The notes: a model not told the origin generated them from the sequence alone. A DNA stretch of 32,490 nt from Nocardia kruczakiae NBRC 101016 (GCF_001612965.1 NZ_BDBL01000068.1:1-32490); one strand, 5' to 3'. Positions 1-8,661 are shown, counted from the stretch's first letter. Program-made: numbers and translations.

Positions 1-163
1 GCGCGGCGCGGTCAGGCGGTCCGGACGGGCGGTCGCCCGCTCGCCTCCTCGCCGGGTCGCGCGTAACCGCGCGGGAGTCTCGCTGAGCGGAAACGCCGGC
101 AAATGCCGCCGGTGGGCGTGACACAGTGCGGTGGTTGTGATGCTCCACACAGAAGGACCGCCC

Positions 164-1819
164 ATGACCACCACGTCCATGCCCGATATCGCCGCCGTCA
201 TGCGCGAGCTGACCGGTCCGGGCGGCCGGTTCGAGCTCGTCGAGGAGGAGGTGCTCGGCGCGCGCATGCCGGTGCTGCGGCATCGCCGCCGCGCGGTCGC
301 CGAACTGCTCGCCGCATCGGTCGCCTTCGGTGACCGGGACTATCTCGTCACCGAGGACCGGCGGCTCACCTATCGCGAACATGCCGCTGCCGCAGCCGCT
401 CTCGCGACCGCGCTGCACGAGGACTACGGGGTGGGGCGCGGTGATCGGGTCGCGATCCTGGCCGCGAACACCGTCGAATGGGTGATCACCTTCTGGGCGG
501 CGCAGAGCCTCGGCGCGATCGCGGTCGGGCTCAACGGGTGGTGGGTCCCGCGTGAAATCGAGTACGGCCTGGCGTTGACCGAGCCGGCCGTGGTGGTCGT
601 GGACGCGAAGCGGGCGAAACTGCTCGCCGATATCGACACCTCCGCCGCGGTGGTGACCATGGACGAGGATCTGCCGCGTCTGATCGCCGCCCACGCCGGC
701 GCCGAACCCACGGTCCCCGATGTGGTGGAGGACGATCCCGCCGTCATCCTGTTCACCAGCGGGACCAGCGGAAAACCCAAGGCGGCCTTGCATTCCCAGC
801 GCAATCTGCTGGCCGTCACCGGCTATTTCGAATACACCGACGCGCTCGCCGCCGCGTTCACCGGGAAGACGACGGAGCCCGGTGCGCCGCTGGATCTGCG
901 CTGTCTGCTGACCTCTCCCCTGTTCCACATCGCCAGCCTGCACAACCTGGTGGTGCCGCGGCTGGCCACCGGCAGTGCCGTGATCATGCCGCAGGGCGGG
1001 TTCGACGCCGACCGCATTCTGCGCCTGATCGAGAAGGAACGGGTGACCAACTGGGGTGCGGTGCCGACCATGGCGTCCCGGCTGCTCGAACACGGCGATA
1101 TCGGCCGCTACGACACCCGCTCCCTGACTGCGTTCGCCCTGGCGTCGGCGCCGTCGTCACCGGCGTTCAAACAGCGGCTGCGCGAGGAGGTTCCGTTCGC
1201 CGCCGACGCCTTGGTGGACAGTTACGGCCTCACCGAATGCAGTACCGCCGTCGCCGTCGCGACCCCCGCCGACCTCGCCGAATCCCCCGGCACGCTGGGC
1301 CGGCCGATCATCAGCGTGGCACTCGAGATTCGCGATGCCGACGGGACTCCTGTTCCCGAGGGCGTCGAGGGTGAGGTCTACGTCCGCAGCCCCTTCGTCA
1401 TGCTGGGGTACTGGCGCAATCCGGAAGCCACCGCGGCGGCGATCGACGCCGAGCGCTGGCTGCGCACCGGCGATTTCGGCGTCGTCGAACAGGGCCGCCT
1501 GCGCTTGACCGGCCGCCGATCGGATCTGATCCTGCGCGGCGGCGAGAACATCTACCCGGTCGAAATCGAGCAGTGCCTCGACGAACACCCCGACGTGGTG
1601 GAATGTGCCGTCGTCGGTGAGCCGCACCCCGATCTGGGGCAGCAGGTGGCGGCCGTCGTCGTCCTCGCCGAGGGCTCCACGGCGTCGGAGGCGGATCTCC
1701 GCGAATTCGCCCGTGCGCGGCTGGCCTATTTCAAGGTGCCCGAACGGTGGCGGATCACCTCGGAGCCGTTGCCGCGCAACATCACCGGCAAGCTGATCCG
1801 GGCCGGGATCACGATCTGA
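164..1819 (+). CDS. Acyl-CoA synthetase-like adenylate-forming enzyme (FadD type)
   Basis: The 551-residue product has the signature motifs of the ANL superfamily. The phosphate-binding motif TSGTSGKPK lies near residue 200, the aromatic/acid motif DSYGLTE near 350, the RTGDFG and GRRSDLILRGGENIYP hinge region near 435-465, and the C-terminal catalytic lysine is in NITGKLIR at the extreme end. Such enzymes activate a carboxylic acid as acyl-AMP and usually pass it to CoA. The substrate (fatty, aromatic or steroid-derived acid) cannot be told from sequence alone. I chose ATG 164 because AGAAGG at 151-156 sits 7 bases upstream; an in-frame start at 131 lacks this. The first 163 bases of the window hold no gene I can support. 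The next gene lies 95 bases downstream on the same strand and is probably independent. Confidence 0.9.
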   Translation: MTTTSMPDIAAVMRELTGPGGRFELVEEEVLGARMPVLRHRRRAVAELLAASVAFGDRDYLVTEDRRLTYREHAAAAAALATALHEDYGVGRGDRVAILAANTVEWVITFWAAQSLGAIAVGLNGWWVPREIEYGLALTEPAVVVVDAKRAKLLADIDTSAAVVTMDEDLPRLIAAHAGAEPTVPDVVEDDPAVILFTSGTSGKPKAALHSQRNLLAVTGYFEYTDALAAAFTGKTTEPGAPLDLRCLLTSPLFHIASLHNLVVPRLATGSAVIMPQGGFDADRILRLIEKERVTNWGAVPTMASRLLEHGDIGRYDTRSLTAFALASAPSSPAFKQRLREEVPFAADALVDSYGLTECSTAVAVATPADLAESPGTLGRPIISVALEIRDADGTPVPEGVEGEVYVRSPFVMLGYWRNPEATAAAIDAERWLRTGDFGVVEQGRLRLTGRRSDLILRGGENIYPVEIEQCLDEHPDVVECAVVGEPHPDLGQQVAAVVVLAEGSTASEADLREFARARLAYFKVPERWRITSEPLPRNITGKLIRAGITI

Positions 1820-1914
1820 CCGGGGATCGGTCCCGATATTGCCGAATGTACGCCACGCCGGGCTCTACACTGGTGCGGACCTGATTGCCCTGTGTCACAG
1901 AGTGAGTGGTGTGC

Positions 1915-2910
1915 ATGCCTCCGGATCCCGGCCAGATGACGGCGGCGTTCGAACGATTATCGACCCGAATGACGGTGCTGCAGGCCGGAATGCTGCTCGC
2001 GCCGACGATGCACGAACAGGGTGCCGCCCGCTACGGCCGCATTGTCGCCGCACAGCTGGCGGCACTCGCGATCCGTGGTCATATCGATGTGCACATCGGT
2101 AGCGACGGATTCGACGGGGCGGATTCGCTGCGCGCGGTCCTGCTGCCCGGCCCGCCCGACTCGGTCGCCACCGAGGAGCGGCAGCTGTTGCGCCACCTGT
2201 TCGGCAACGGGTACTCCGTGCGCATCGCCGCCTGCACCGACGGCCCGGGCTGGGATCGGCTGAATGCGACGGTGCGTCACGAGTTGATCGCCAACGGTTT
2301 CGGCTGGGCCCGGCCCGACCGCTACCGGGCGTTGCGCACGATGGTCCGGCTGCGCCGGCGCATGCTCGACTACGCGGCGCAGCGACCAGCGTGGCAGGAC
2401 AACGAACCGCTGCACCGCGCGGGCTATCCCTATGCGGTGCTGTTCGCCGTCGACGCCGGTCCGGGTCCGCATTGGCCGGGACCGGAGTACGGCGCGCAGG
2501 CGCAGCTGTCCCTGCCGTGGAATCTGCCGCAAGCCTGCGCGCACGCCGTCCGCGATTCGGGCGAGATCGCCTACAGCGCGCCACCGGTCGGCACCGAGGA
2601 GCGGCTGGCCGAAGTCGAGCAGCTGCTGATCGCCATGGACTCCCATTCGCAAGGAGTGCGGTATCACCACGTGGTCGAGGCCGAACGGCTGCACCGCCTG
2701 ATCGACGATTACCGCTGGCGCTACAGCTTTCACACGCTGACCACCTCTCCCCGCCCCGAGGTACTGCGGGCGGCACTGCTGGATCTGGTGCGCGAAACCG
2801 AAACCGTGCGCTCGTATGTGCCGCCCGGGGCGCCGGGTCACGAAGAGGCAGTACTGGTTTCGATGTACGCGGTGCGGCTGTCGGACCTCGTGCTGGACCG
2901 GACGCCGTGA
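1915..2910 (+). CDS. Conserved hypothetical protein, 331 residues
   Basis: I do not recognise the family. The product is soluble-looking, with no signal peptide and no clear membrane segment. It is rich in Arg, Ala and Leu, with a predicted helical middle section (around residues 120-150, LRTMVRLRRRM) and a Trp/Pro/Tyr-rich stretch (WPGPEYGAQAQ, around 185-195). Codon use is strongly GC at third positions, as in neighbouring genes, so it is very likely coding. ATG 1915 is chosen; GTG codons at 1906 and 1909 are in frame and also possible, since no strong ribosome site decides. A TACACT -10-like hexamer at 1866-1871 could belong to its promoter. The gene ends about 95 bases before the first palindromic repeat and converges on the 3142-3594 gene. 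Confidence 0.65.
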   Translation: MPPDPGQMTAAFERLSTRMTVLQAGMLLAPTMHEQGAARYGRIVAAQLAALAIRGHIDVHIGSDGFDGADSLRAVLLPGPPDSVATEERQLLRHLFGNGYSVRIAACTDGPGWDRLNATVRHELIANGFGWARPDRYRALRTMVRLRRRMLDYAAQRPAWQDNEPLHRAGYPYAVLFAVDAGPGPHWPGPEYGAQAQLSLPWNLPQACAHAVRDSGEIAYSAPPVGTEERLAEVEQLLIAMDSHSQGVRYHHVVEAERLHRLIDDYRWRYSFHTLTTSPRPEVLRAALLDLVRETETVRSYVPPGAPGHEEAVLVSMYAVRLSDLVLDRTP

Positions 2911-3005
2911 ATCGGGTTCAGCTCTCGTTCAGTCGTGGAATCCGGTGAGCGGCCGGCCACCGGCGGCCAGTTTCGCCGCCACCTGGCGCAGATAGACCGG
3001 CGATT

Positions 3006-3085
3006 CGGTGAACTATTCGTGCAAACCTCGGCGTCTTTTCGCGTTTTCCGCCGATTTCGCCGAGGTTTGCACGGAAAGTTCACCG
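3006..3085. repeat. Palindromic dispersed repeat, copy 1 of 3
   Basis: A long imperfect inverted repeat: the arm at 3006-3033 pairs with 3058-3085, with 2 mismatches over 28 positions. The spacer contains GCGTTTTCCGCC. The arm core GTGCAAACCTCG recurs in the copies at 25797-25872 and 27180-27253. This copy lies between two convergent genes. The RNA could form a hairpin, but no uridine tail follows, so a simple terminator role is not shown. Confidence 0.85.
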
Positions 3086-3141
3086 GGTGCGCGATGGGGT
3101 GCCGCTGCACCACGGCCGCCCGCACGGACCGCTCCCCCGCA

Positions 3142-3594
3142 CTAGGCGGCGACGATCGTCTCGGCGACCAGGCGGAGATCCGGCACGGTGCCCTGTGGTT
3201 CGCGCACCCACGTGCGGCGCGGATTGCCGGGTGTCGGGAGGGCGATCAACGCGCCGGGTCTGGTCTGGGTCACGAAGCAGCGGAACAGGTCCACCGACCA
3301 CCAGCCCGCTCCCTCACCGCAGCGGGGATTCTCGGCGAGAAACGACCACACGCACCGATCCCCCACCCCGACCTCCATCACCGGCACCTGCAGATCACCG
3401 AGTAGGCCGAGCACCGAGGCGCCCAGCCCGGCCGGTGTCATCACCGCGCACAGCCGCCCCGACCGCATGACCAGCGCGCCGATCCGTTCCTCGTACCAGG
3501 TATCACCGAGCATCTCCCGATACCGCGACTGCGCGGGCGCAATGCACGGACCCGGCTGTTCGATTACCTGCTCACTCGCGTAGATGGCTGTCAT
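3142..3594 (-). CDS. Hypothetical protein, about 150 residues
   Basis: An open frame with actinobacterial codon use and a natural composition. It includes a Trp/Cys-containing stretch (CVWSFLAENPRC) and a conserved-looking C-terminal part ending in a helix (LRLVAETIVAA). I do not recognise the family and see no signal peptide or membrane helix. The frame stays open upstream to a TTG at 3756. I place the start at ATG 3594, preceded by AGGA about 8 bases upstream; upstream codons are less GC-biased, so the longer form (204 residues) is less likely but not excluded. It converges with the 1915-2910 gene across repeat copy 1. Confidence 0.5.
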   Translation of the reverse strand: MTAIYASEQVIEQPGPCIAPAQSRYREMLGDTWYEERIGALVMRSGRLCAVMTPAGLGASVLGLLGDLQVPVMEVGVGDRCVWSFLAENPRCGEGAGWWSVDLFRCFVTQTRPGALIALPTPGNPRRTWVREPQGTVPDLRLVAETIVAA

Positions 3595-3812
3595 CAGCCG
3601 ATCCTGCAGCCCGTTCGCTATCGGACTGTGGCGGTGGAGTGACAGGCGTGCTACGTCATCGGCGAGCGGCCCTCGTGCCCGGCCACTGCCGCGCAACGGC
3701 GAAACCACCTTGGCACCATTACCTTTCACCGCGAGACGCTGCCCGCCGGAGCCCAACTAGGCCGTTACACCCCCGACCCGGTAGCATCCCCCACGCGCGT
3801 GCAGCGCGGCGA

Positions 3813-3886
3813 GGGGCGGTAGCTCAGTCGGTTAGAGCCGCGGACTCATAATCCGCTGGTCGTGGGTTCGAGCCCCACCCGCCCCA
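3813..3886 (+). tRNA. tRNA-Met (anticodon CAT, elongator type)
   Basis: A complete cloverleaf can be drawn. The acceptor is GGGGCGG 3813-3819 with CCGCCCC 3879-3885. The D stem is GCTC 3822-3825 with GAGC 3835-3838. The anticodon stem is GCGGA/TCCGC around loop CTCATAA, with CAT at 3847-3849. The T stem is GTGGG/CCCAC around TTCGAGC, and the discriminator base is A at 3886. CCA is not encoded. The paired first acceptor base argues against initiator tRNA. A lysidine-modified tRNA-Ile2 also carries CAT and cannot be fully excluded without identity-element analysis. Confidence 0.93.
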
Positions 3887-4364
3887 CCCACGCCTTCTCA
3901 CCAGCGGAAAACTCCGGACGCTTTCTCGACGACGGCGAAAGCGAAATCTGCCGAGTGAGGCCAGGACCGGCGTTATGACCGAAATCCGCTAGCAGCGCTA
4001 GGCGTGCGCAGGCGACACAACTCGCCGACAAGCATCTTCCCTACCTGGCCCAGCCCGGTGCCGTGGTCGACTACACGATCGGGGGATCCTACGTCCCCGT
4101 TCTCGCGGTCTTCATCGGCGGTTGCCAGCCATCCACGCGCGATGTTCCACCGGAGTCACAGCCCTACGCGCGTCAATATGACCGCTGCTGAGCCGGCTGG
4201 CTGAACCTAGCGATGCTCACCGACTACGCCGGGACCGCGTTCCGGTACCAGCGATGCGGCCGGCTGCGACGGTAACCACGCTGAATCGGGCGTCCGTTTC
4301 GGGTGCGGCGGCGTGGCCACGGTGCAAGGCTGGTTTCGACAGCGATGCGATCCGAGGAGCAGTC
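3887..4364. other. Thinly coding stretch downstream of the tRNA
   Basis: No complete gene is visible. Just after the tRNA is a weak hairpin (CGCTTTC 3919-3925 with GAAAGCG 3937-3943) that could end tRNA transcription. A gene-like fragment occupies 4003-4191. The rest has no convincing frame, RNA or repeat. Positions downstream of tRNA genes are common integration sites, but no integrase gene or duplicated tRNA 3' end is seen here. Confidence 0.5.
4003..4191 (+). pseudogene. Possible gene remnant without a start
   Basis: Reading from 4003 gives a natural-looking peptide (ADKHLPYLAQPGAVVDYTIG, then YVPVLAVFIGG) ending in TGA at 4189-4191, with mostly G/C third positions. Upstream, the frame runs into a stop at 3976-3978 without a usable start; an in-frame GTG at 4063 has no ribosome site. 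It may be the 3' end of a decayed gene. The family is not recognised, and chance is a real alternative. Confidence 0.25.
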
Positions 4365-4490
4365 ATGGGCACCACTGCCCGCGGCGAGCCCGACAGCGCC
4401 GCCTTCCGGTCCTGCACCGATATCACCGCCGCACGCCGGCGCCGCTCCGGTCCGCCCGCCTCCGGTACGACATGGTCACCCAGCAGGTAG
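4365..4490 (+). CDS. Possible 41-residue small ORF upstream of the SRPBCC gene
   Basis: ATG 4365 is preceded by GAGGAG at 4354-4359, a good ribosome site at 5 bases. The frame has high third-position GC and ends 50 bases before the next gene. The product is rich in Arg, Ser and Thr, with no recognisable domain. It could be a short leader or a decayed gene start. Only the ribosome site and codon bias support it. Confidence 0.3.
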   Translation: MGTTARGEPDSAAFRSCTDITAARRRRSGPPASGTTWSPSR

Positions 4491-4540
4491 GACGCTGCCT
4501 GCCGCTGTCGAATCCCACAACTCGTTTCAGGGAGCACACG

Positions 4541-5032
4541 ATGTCCACCATCCATCTCACCCACACCACCACGTCGACACCGGAGCAGTTCGTCGCCGCC
4601 CTCACCGACTTCGGCCCAGGCAGGTCGAAATTGTTCGGCAACAGCACCGACGAATATCTCCACGTCCATGCCCGCGACGCCACCCACGCCGATGTCACCG
4701 AGGGCTCGCACCACATCTGGGAGCGTCTGCGCTACGACTGGTCCGACCCGCACCACGTCGTCATGACGACCACCGACTCCAACATGTGGGGCGGCGCATC
4801 CGGCCACACCTACACACTCACACCGATGCCCGACGGGACCACCGAAGTCGATGCCGTCGTGGTGCGCGAAGGCAAGAACTTGACGGGACATCTCCTCGAG
4901 GCGGTGATCGGCACGGTCGGCAAACGTGTCCTGGACAAAGAGCTCGTCAAGACCATTCACGCCGTCGAAGCGCGCAATGCGGGCGGGCCGTCGACCGACC
5001 CGGCCGCGGGGCCGCACGACGTGCGTTCCTGA
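4541..5032 (+). CDS. SRPBCC (START-like) domain protein
   Basis: The 163-residue product looks like a single SRPBCC/polyketide-cyclase-like fold. It starts with a beta strand followed by a TSTPEQFVAALTDF helix, has alternating strands through residues 30-115 (including YDWSDPHHVVMTTTDSNMWG and HTYTLTPMPDGTTEVDAVVV), and ends in the long C-terminal helix typical of the fold (KRVLDKELVKTIHAVEAR). Such proteins bind hydrophobic ligands; no catalytic residue can be named. ATG 4541 has AGGGAG at 4529-4534, 6 bases upstream. The last dozen residues are a Pro/Asp/Gly-rich tail. The next gene converges on it about 100 bases away. Confidence 0.8.
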   Translation: MSTIHLTHTTTSTPEQFVAALTDFGPGRSKLFGNSTDEYLHVHARDATHADVTEGSHHIWERLRYDWSDPHHVVMTTTDSNMWGGASGHTYTLTPMPDGTTEVDAVVVREGKNLTGHLLEAVIGTVGKRVLDKELVKTIHAVEARNAGGPSTDPAAGPHDVRS

Positions 5033-5135
5033 CGTCATCTCCGCCGGGAAGTCACCCGAACCACCGTCCGACCGCCGCGCAGCACACCTCGGATATCCCG
5101 ATCGGGTCCGCTGACAGCGCGCCCGACATCGCGAC

Positions 5136-5939
5136 CTATCGCCCCGTGAGTTCGGCGACGACCGGAGCCAGCCGCTCGGCGACGTCGGCACCGAAAATGA
5201 AGTAGGAGAAGCCGATCTCCTCGCGCCGCCGCTGGATTTCCTCGGCCGCGGCCGCCGGGTCGTCCGGGAGTACGGCCAGTGCGTCCGCCGCGCGCAGGGC
5301 GGCGGGGTCGGTGTCGGGCGGTGCCATATGGGGGGCGACAGTGTCGCCGACGACCGGCACGGCGAGGGCCAGCTCCAGCTCCCCGCTGATGCGGAAGTCG
5401 CGGGCCAGCTCCTCGACTTCGCCGCGGGACTGATCCCCCAGGGCGAAGGTGACCGTGTCCGCGACCTCGGCCGCCAGCGCGCGGGCCTTCGGTCCGAGGA
5501 CGGCCATCGCCACGGGCGTGCGCAGGTCGGAGCCGTCGAGATCTCGCAGCGCCTCCACCGTCTTACGCACCTCGGCCAGCCGCTCGCCCGGCGAGACGAC
5601 GGGCAGCCCTTTGTCGCGCAGTTCGTCTTCGATTCCCGGCCTGCCGGTGCCGATGCCCATCTCGAAGCGGCCCTCGGTGAGCAGCGACAGCGAGTGCGCT
5701 TCCCACGCCGTCTGCCACGGCGGGCGCAGCGGAGAGGCGTAGACCCAGGTGCCCACCCGCAGGTCGGTCAGGGCCGCGGCGGTGGCCAGCATGGGGCCGG
5801 GAGCCGGTTGCGTGAGCGGGAAGTCGGCCACCAGCAACGTGGAGTAACCACTGTCCGCGATGCGGCGCACGCGATCTCGCCATGTCGGCACGTCGGTCAT
5901 GAGCGGGGCGACAACCCCGAATCGAAACGGTCGCGTCAT
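5136..5939 (-). CDS. F420-dependent LLM-class oxidoreductase
   Basis: The 267-residue product has the luciferase-like monooxygenase barrel typical of F420-dependent enzymes. The first strand is FRFGVVAPL; YSTLLVADFP near residue 35 is the second strand; LRVGTWVYASPLR lies near 60; and the GRFEMGIGTGRPGIEDEL loop near 90-108 is characteristic of F420/FMN-binding members. It is shorter than many LLM proteins and most resembles the compact family often labelled MSMEG_2516-like. The substrate is unknown. ATG 5939 is chosen because AGGAGT (complement of 5946-5951) lies 6 bases upstream; the frame stays open much further but those codons are not gene-like. The 284 bases beyond its start hold nothing I can name. 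Confidence 0.87.
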   Translation of the reverse strand: MTRPFRFGVVAPLMTDVPTWRDRVRRIADSGYSTLLVADFPLTQPAPGPMLATAAALTDLRVGTWVYASPLRPPWQTAWEAHSLSLLTEGRFEMGIGTGRPGIEDELRDKGLPVVSPGERLAEVRKTVEALRDLDGSDLRTPVAMAVLGPKARALAAEVADTVTFALGDQSRGEVEELARDFRISGELELALAVPVVGDTVAPHMAPPDTDPAALRAADALAVLPDDPAAAAEEIQRRREEIGFSYFIFGADVAERLAPVVAELTGR

Positions 5940-6223
5940 GATTGGACTCCTGTCGGTCGGTGCGTTCAGAGACAGGGACGACGGGCCTACCCGAAATTCA
6001 TCGGTGCGACCGATGCGTGTCCGGCCTGCCGCGTTCCGGCGGGCGCCGGAGTCAGCGGCTACCGATATTCGGTTTCGGGCGCGCACCACCCAGCGACAGC
6101 GACTCGCCTGCTTCGCCAACCCCGCCCGGCATACCCTAGCTGCCCACTGCCGTACAGGGAGCGAATTCCACAGCGGTACAAGCATTCTCGCCAGAGAAGA
6201 GGGGGCCACTGCCGCCGTCGGGT

Positions 6224-6886
6224 CTATCGCCGCCCTGCTCGCTCGGCCATCAGCTGGGCCGCACCCTCGCCGGTGAGCTGGTCCGGGGCGGGCCGGCGGC
6301 CGGTGATGAGCAGGAGCAGGGTGGTGACCGAGCCTTCGATCACCGGTCCGGTGCCGGCGGTCCACTCACTGTCGGAGGCGACGAGGTGATAGTGACCGAA
6401 CTTCTTACGGGCGTGAAACGGGAAGCCGCCGTTCCATATACGGTCGAGTGCCAATTCCGCGGCCGCTACCGGCATTTCGCGCGGGATGCCGAGTGGGATG
6501 GCGATGTCTTGACCGTGCACCAGCAGATCCATCAGCCGGTCGACAGGCGTGGTGCCGACGGGTGTGACACGGGCGCCGATGCTGTCGTGCAGCTCGGCGA
6601 GCAGTTGCGTGGTGGTCCGGCGCCCGGCGTGCCGGATGGCGGTGTCGCGGACCATGCGGTCGAAGTCGCCTCGGGCTCGGATCAGATTGAACACGATCGC
6701 CCCGAGGCCGGAATCGGCCGACAGGATCAGGTGCGCGACGACATCGCGAACCCGCCAGCCCGCACACGAAGAAGGCTGCTCCCAACCATTCTCGGGAAGG
6801 GAGCGCAACAGTTCGACGAGGCTCGTGCGCTCGGCGGCGACGGCCTGCCAGATCTGCTCGGTATCGATGGTTGTCTTTCGGGCCAT
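6224..6886 (-). CDS. Maleylpyruvate isomerase family mycothiol-dependent protein (DinB-like)
   Basis: The 220-residue product carries the N-terminal four-helix DinB/MDMPI domain. A conserved CAGWRVRDVVAHL motif lies near residue 40-53, with a metal-ligand His, and DLLVHGQDIAIPLG near 138-150 supplies the second His. Family members bind a divalent metal and use mycothiol as thiol cofactor; the substrate here is not predictable, and maleylpyruvate isomerase activity should not be assumed. ATG 6886 follows GAGGAG (complement of 6895-6900) at 8 bases. The gene is transcribed away from the MerR gene, with only 71 bases between starts, an arrangement in which the MerR protein often controls both. 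Confidence 0.85.
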   Translation of the reverse strand: MARKTTIDTEQIWQAVAAERTSLVELLRSLPENGWEQPSSCAGWRVRDVVAHLILSADSGLGAIVFNLIRARGDFDRMVRDTAIRHAGRRTTTQLLAELHDSIGARVTPVGTTPVDRLMDLLVHGQDIAIPLGIPREMPVAAAELALDRIWNGGFPFHARKKFGHYHLVASDSEWTAGTGPVIEGSVTTLLLLITGRRPAPDQLTGEGAAQLMAERAGRR

Positions 6887-6957
6887 TGTCGGAACTCCTC
6901 GCCTGATCGGTGTTGCAGTACCGTAGGAGTCCCAGTCGGGTGGAGGTTCCAGCGATT

Positions 6958-7869
6958 GTGACTCACAGCACACATCGAGACGGTCTGATGGCCATCGGGG
7001 AACTGTCCCTGCGCACCGGCGTCCCCGTCCGCACCATCCGCTTCTACTGCGACGAAGGGGTGCTGGAAGCGCGCCGCAGCGCGGCCGGGCATCGCCTGTT
7101 CGATCCGGCGACCGCGGTCGATCGGCTGCAGCTGGTGCGTCGGCTGCGCACCCTCGGCCTCGGGTTGCCCGCGATCATGGGCGTCCTCACCGGGGCCACG
7201 TCGGTAACCGACGCCGTCGCCGTCGAAAGAGCTTCGCTGGACACCGAATTGGCGGCCCTGACCTGGCGAAGGGCAGCGCTGGCGGCGGTCGCCGACGCAT
7301 CGCCCGGCCGGCACGCCGCACGGCTGGAACTGCTGGCCGCCGTCGGTGACCGCCGACGCGCCTACGACGATCTCGTCGCGTTCTGGCGCCGCCTGCTCAC
7401 CCCGATCGCACCGGAATTGTTCGACGCCTTCGTCGCCATGAACATTCCGGCCCCGCCCCCCGATCCCACATCTCGGCAGGTCGTCGCCTACGCCGAACTC
7501 GCCACCGCCGCAACCGATCCGGTGTTGACCGCCGCGCTGACGAAACAGCTCTGGCGCCACGATCCCGCGCATGTTCGCGACAAACGCGCACTGCTCGCCG
7601 GTGTCGCCGAGGCCTGCGCGATCGTGGACCCGTTGGTGGCCGCCCACGTCGAACCACGGCCCGGCGCCGAACTCGACCGGTTTCTCGCAGCGCATGCCGC
7701 GGCCCGGGGCGTCCGCCCCACGGCCGAGTTCCGGCGCCGGCTTCTCTACGGCGCCGACGATTACGATCCGCGCATTCGCCGGTACTGGACGCTCACCACC
7801 GAGATCACCGGCACGACTACCACCGGTGCGGCACAGGACTGGCTGTACCGGGCGCTGAGCCGGTCGTAG
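6958..7869 (+). CDS. MerR-family transcriptional regulator with long C-terminal domain
   Basis: The winged-helix MerR DNA-binding domain is near the N-terminus: GELSLRTGVPVRTIRFYCDE followed by the wing RSAAGHRLFDPATAVDRLQL and a linker helix. About 200 further residues form a helical ligand-binding region of unknown specificity. GTG 6958 is chosen because GGAGG at 6943-6947 lies 10 bases upstream; ATG 6988 would also keep the full domain but has a poor ribosome site. It is divergent from the mycothiol-dependent protein gene, so that gene and itself are the obvious targets; I could not find a clear MerR dyad in the 71-base gap. It converges on the TetR gene 21 bases downstream. Confidence 0.87.
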   Translation: MTHSTHRDGLMAIGELSLRTGVPVRTIRFYCDEGVLEARRSAAGHRLFDPATAVDRLQLVRRLRTLGLGLPAIMGVLTGATSVTDAVAVERASLDTELAALTWRRAALAAVADASPGRHAARLELLAAVGDRRRAYDDLVAFWRRLLTPIAPELFDAFVAMNIPAPPPDPTSRQVVAYAELATAATDPVLTAALTKQLWRHDPAHVRDKRALLAGVAEACAIVDPLVAAHVEPRPGAELDRFLAAHAAARGVRPTAEFRRRLLYGADDYDPRIRRYWTLTTEITGTTTTGAAQDWLYRALSRS

Positions 7870-7890
7870 CGGCGAGTCAGGGCCTCGCCC

Positions 7891-8508
7891 TCACTTCTCC
7901 AAATACGCGATCATGCCGTCGATGAGTCCTTGGATGGCGTCGTCGAGGTTGCCGTAGGTGCCGAGGGTGCGTTCGGAGGTGATGCCGCGCATGGCGGCGG
8001 GGATGAGGGCGGCGACGCGGCGGATTTTCACCGGGTCCACACCGAGGTCGGCGAAGGCGCGTTCACATGCCTTGTCCCAGTTGGGTTTCCAGGAGGCGAG
8101 TTCGGCGGCGGTCAGCGGATAGTCGCGTTCGAGTTCGGCGTGGTCGCGGGGCAGGGCGGCGCGCAGGGTTTCGATGGCGAGGGATTCGGGGCGGCGCAAG
8201 CCGATCGCCATCGTGTTGATCAGGGCGCTGACCCGTTCGGCCAGGGTGCCTTCCGTGGCGATGCCGGCGGGCAGATCGCCGCGTTTGTCGGCGGTGTACC
8301 GGAGTACCGCCGCCCACAGGCCGTCGATATCGCCGAACTGATATTTCACGACTCCCCAGGTGGCGCCGATGTCGCGGGCGATCCGGTTGCCGGATACGGC
8401 CGCGGGGTCGCCGGTGGCCAGCGAGGTGATCGCGGCCTCGAGCATGGCCTCACGCGATTGGATACCGCGCTTGTTCGCACGCCTGCCGCTCAGCACTACA
8501 TCCGTCAC
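7891..8508 (-). CDS. TetR-family transcriptional regulator
   Basis: The 205-residue product begins with a TetR helix-turn-helix: a helix from RGIQSREAMLEAAITSLA, then SGNRIARDIGATWGVVKYQF, then the capping helix GDIDGLWAAVL. The remaining helical domain would bind an unknown ligand. The start is GTG 8508. A TATTAT -10 hexamer (complement of 8517-8522) ends 8 bases before this codon, so the mRNA may be leaderless, which fits the absence of a ribosome site. The gene is divergent from the Rieske oxygenase gene, and the inverted repeat at 8554-8584 between them is its likely operator. Inducer and DNA contacts are inference. Confidence 0.88.
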   Translation of the reverse strand: MTDVVLSGRRANKRGIQSREAMLEAAITSLATGDPAAVSGNRIARDIGATWGVVKYQFGDIDGLWAAVLRYTADKRGDLPAGIATEGTLAERVSALINTMAIGLRRPESLAIETLRAALPRDHAELERDYPLTAAELASWKPNWDKACERAFADLGVDPVKIRRVAALIPAAMRGITSERTLGTYGNLDDAIQGLIDGMIAYLEK

Positions 8509-8553
8509 GACCGACGATAATACCGTGCCTGATCTGCGGCATCCAGTTTCAAC

Positions 8554-8590
8554 GAACCCTCTTGTTTTCTTTCATAGAGGGTTCTATTCT
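8554..8590 (+). promoter_or_regulatory. Promoter of the Rieske operon overlapping a TetR-type operator
   Basis: A perfect 9-base inverted repeat, GAACCCTCT (8554-8562) and AGAGGGTTC (8576-8584), with 13 bases between arms. A -35-like TTGTTT (8562-8567) and -10-like TATTCT (8585-8590) are 17 bases apart, so the repeat fills the promoter spacer. A protein bound here would block polymerase. The divergent TetR gene supplies the obvious candidate repressor. Confidence 0.65.
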
Positions 8591-8661
8591 CGTGTCGCCG
8601 GGCCTGAGTTCAGCGGTCCGCGCCGCGATGTGCGGCCCCTCGCCGAACGTGGAGGATCGAG

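Noticed and set aside
2935..3405. Plus-strand frame containing GELFVQTS, with similar peptides at 25797-25872 and 27180-27253
   Set aside because: The shared peptide comes from the palindromic DNA repeat read in the same frame. It reflects DNA conservation, not a protein family.
3846..4031. Minus-strand frame ending in VGLEPTTSGL
   Set aside because: This is the antisense translation of a tRNA gene, a well-known source of false proteins; it overlaps tRNA-Met.
4217..5191. 324-codon minus-strand open frame opposite the SRPBCC gene
   Set aside because: The plus-strand gene has a clear ribosome site and a recognisable fold; the minus frame has neither.
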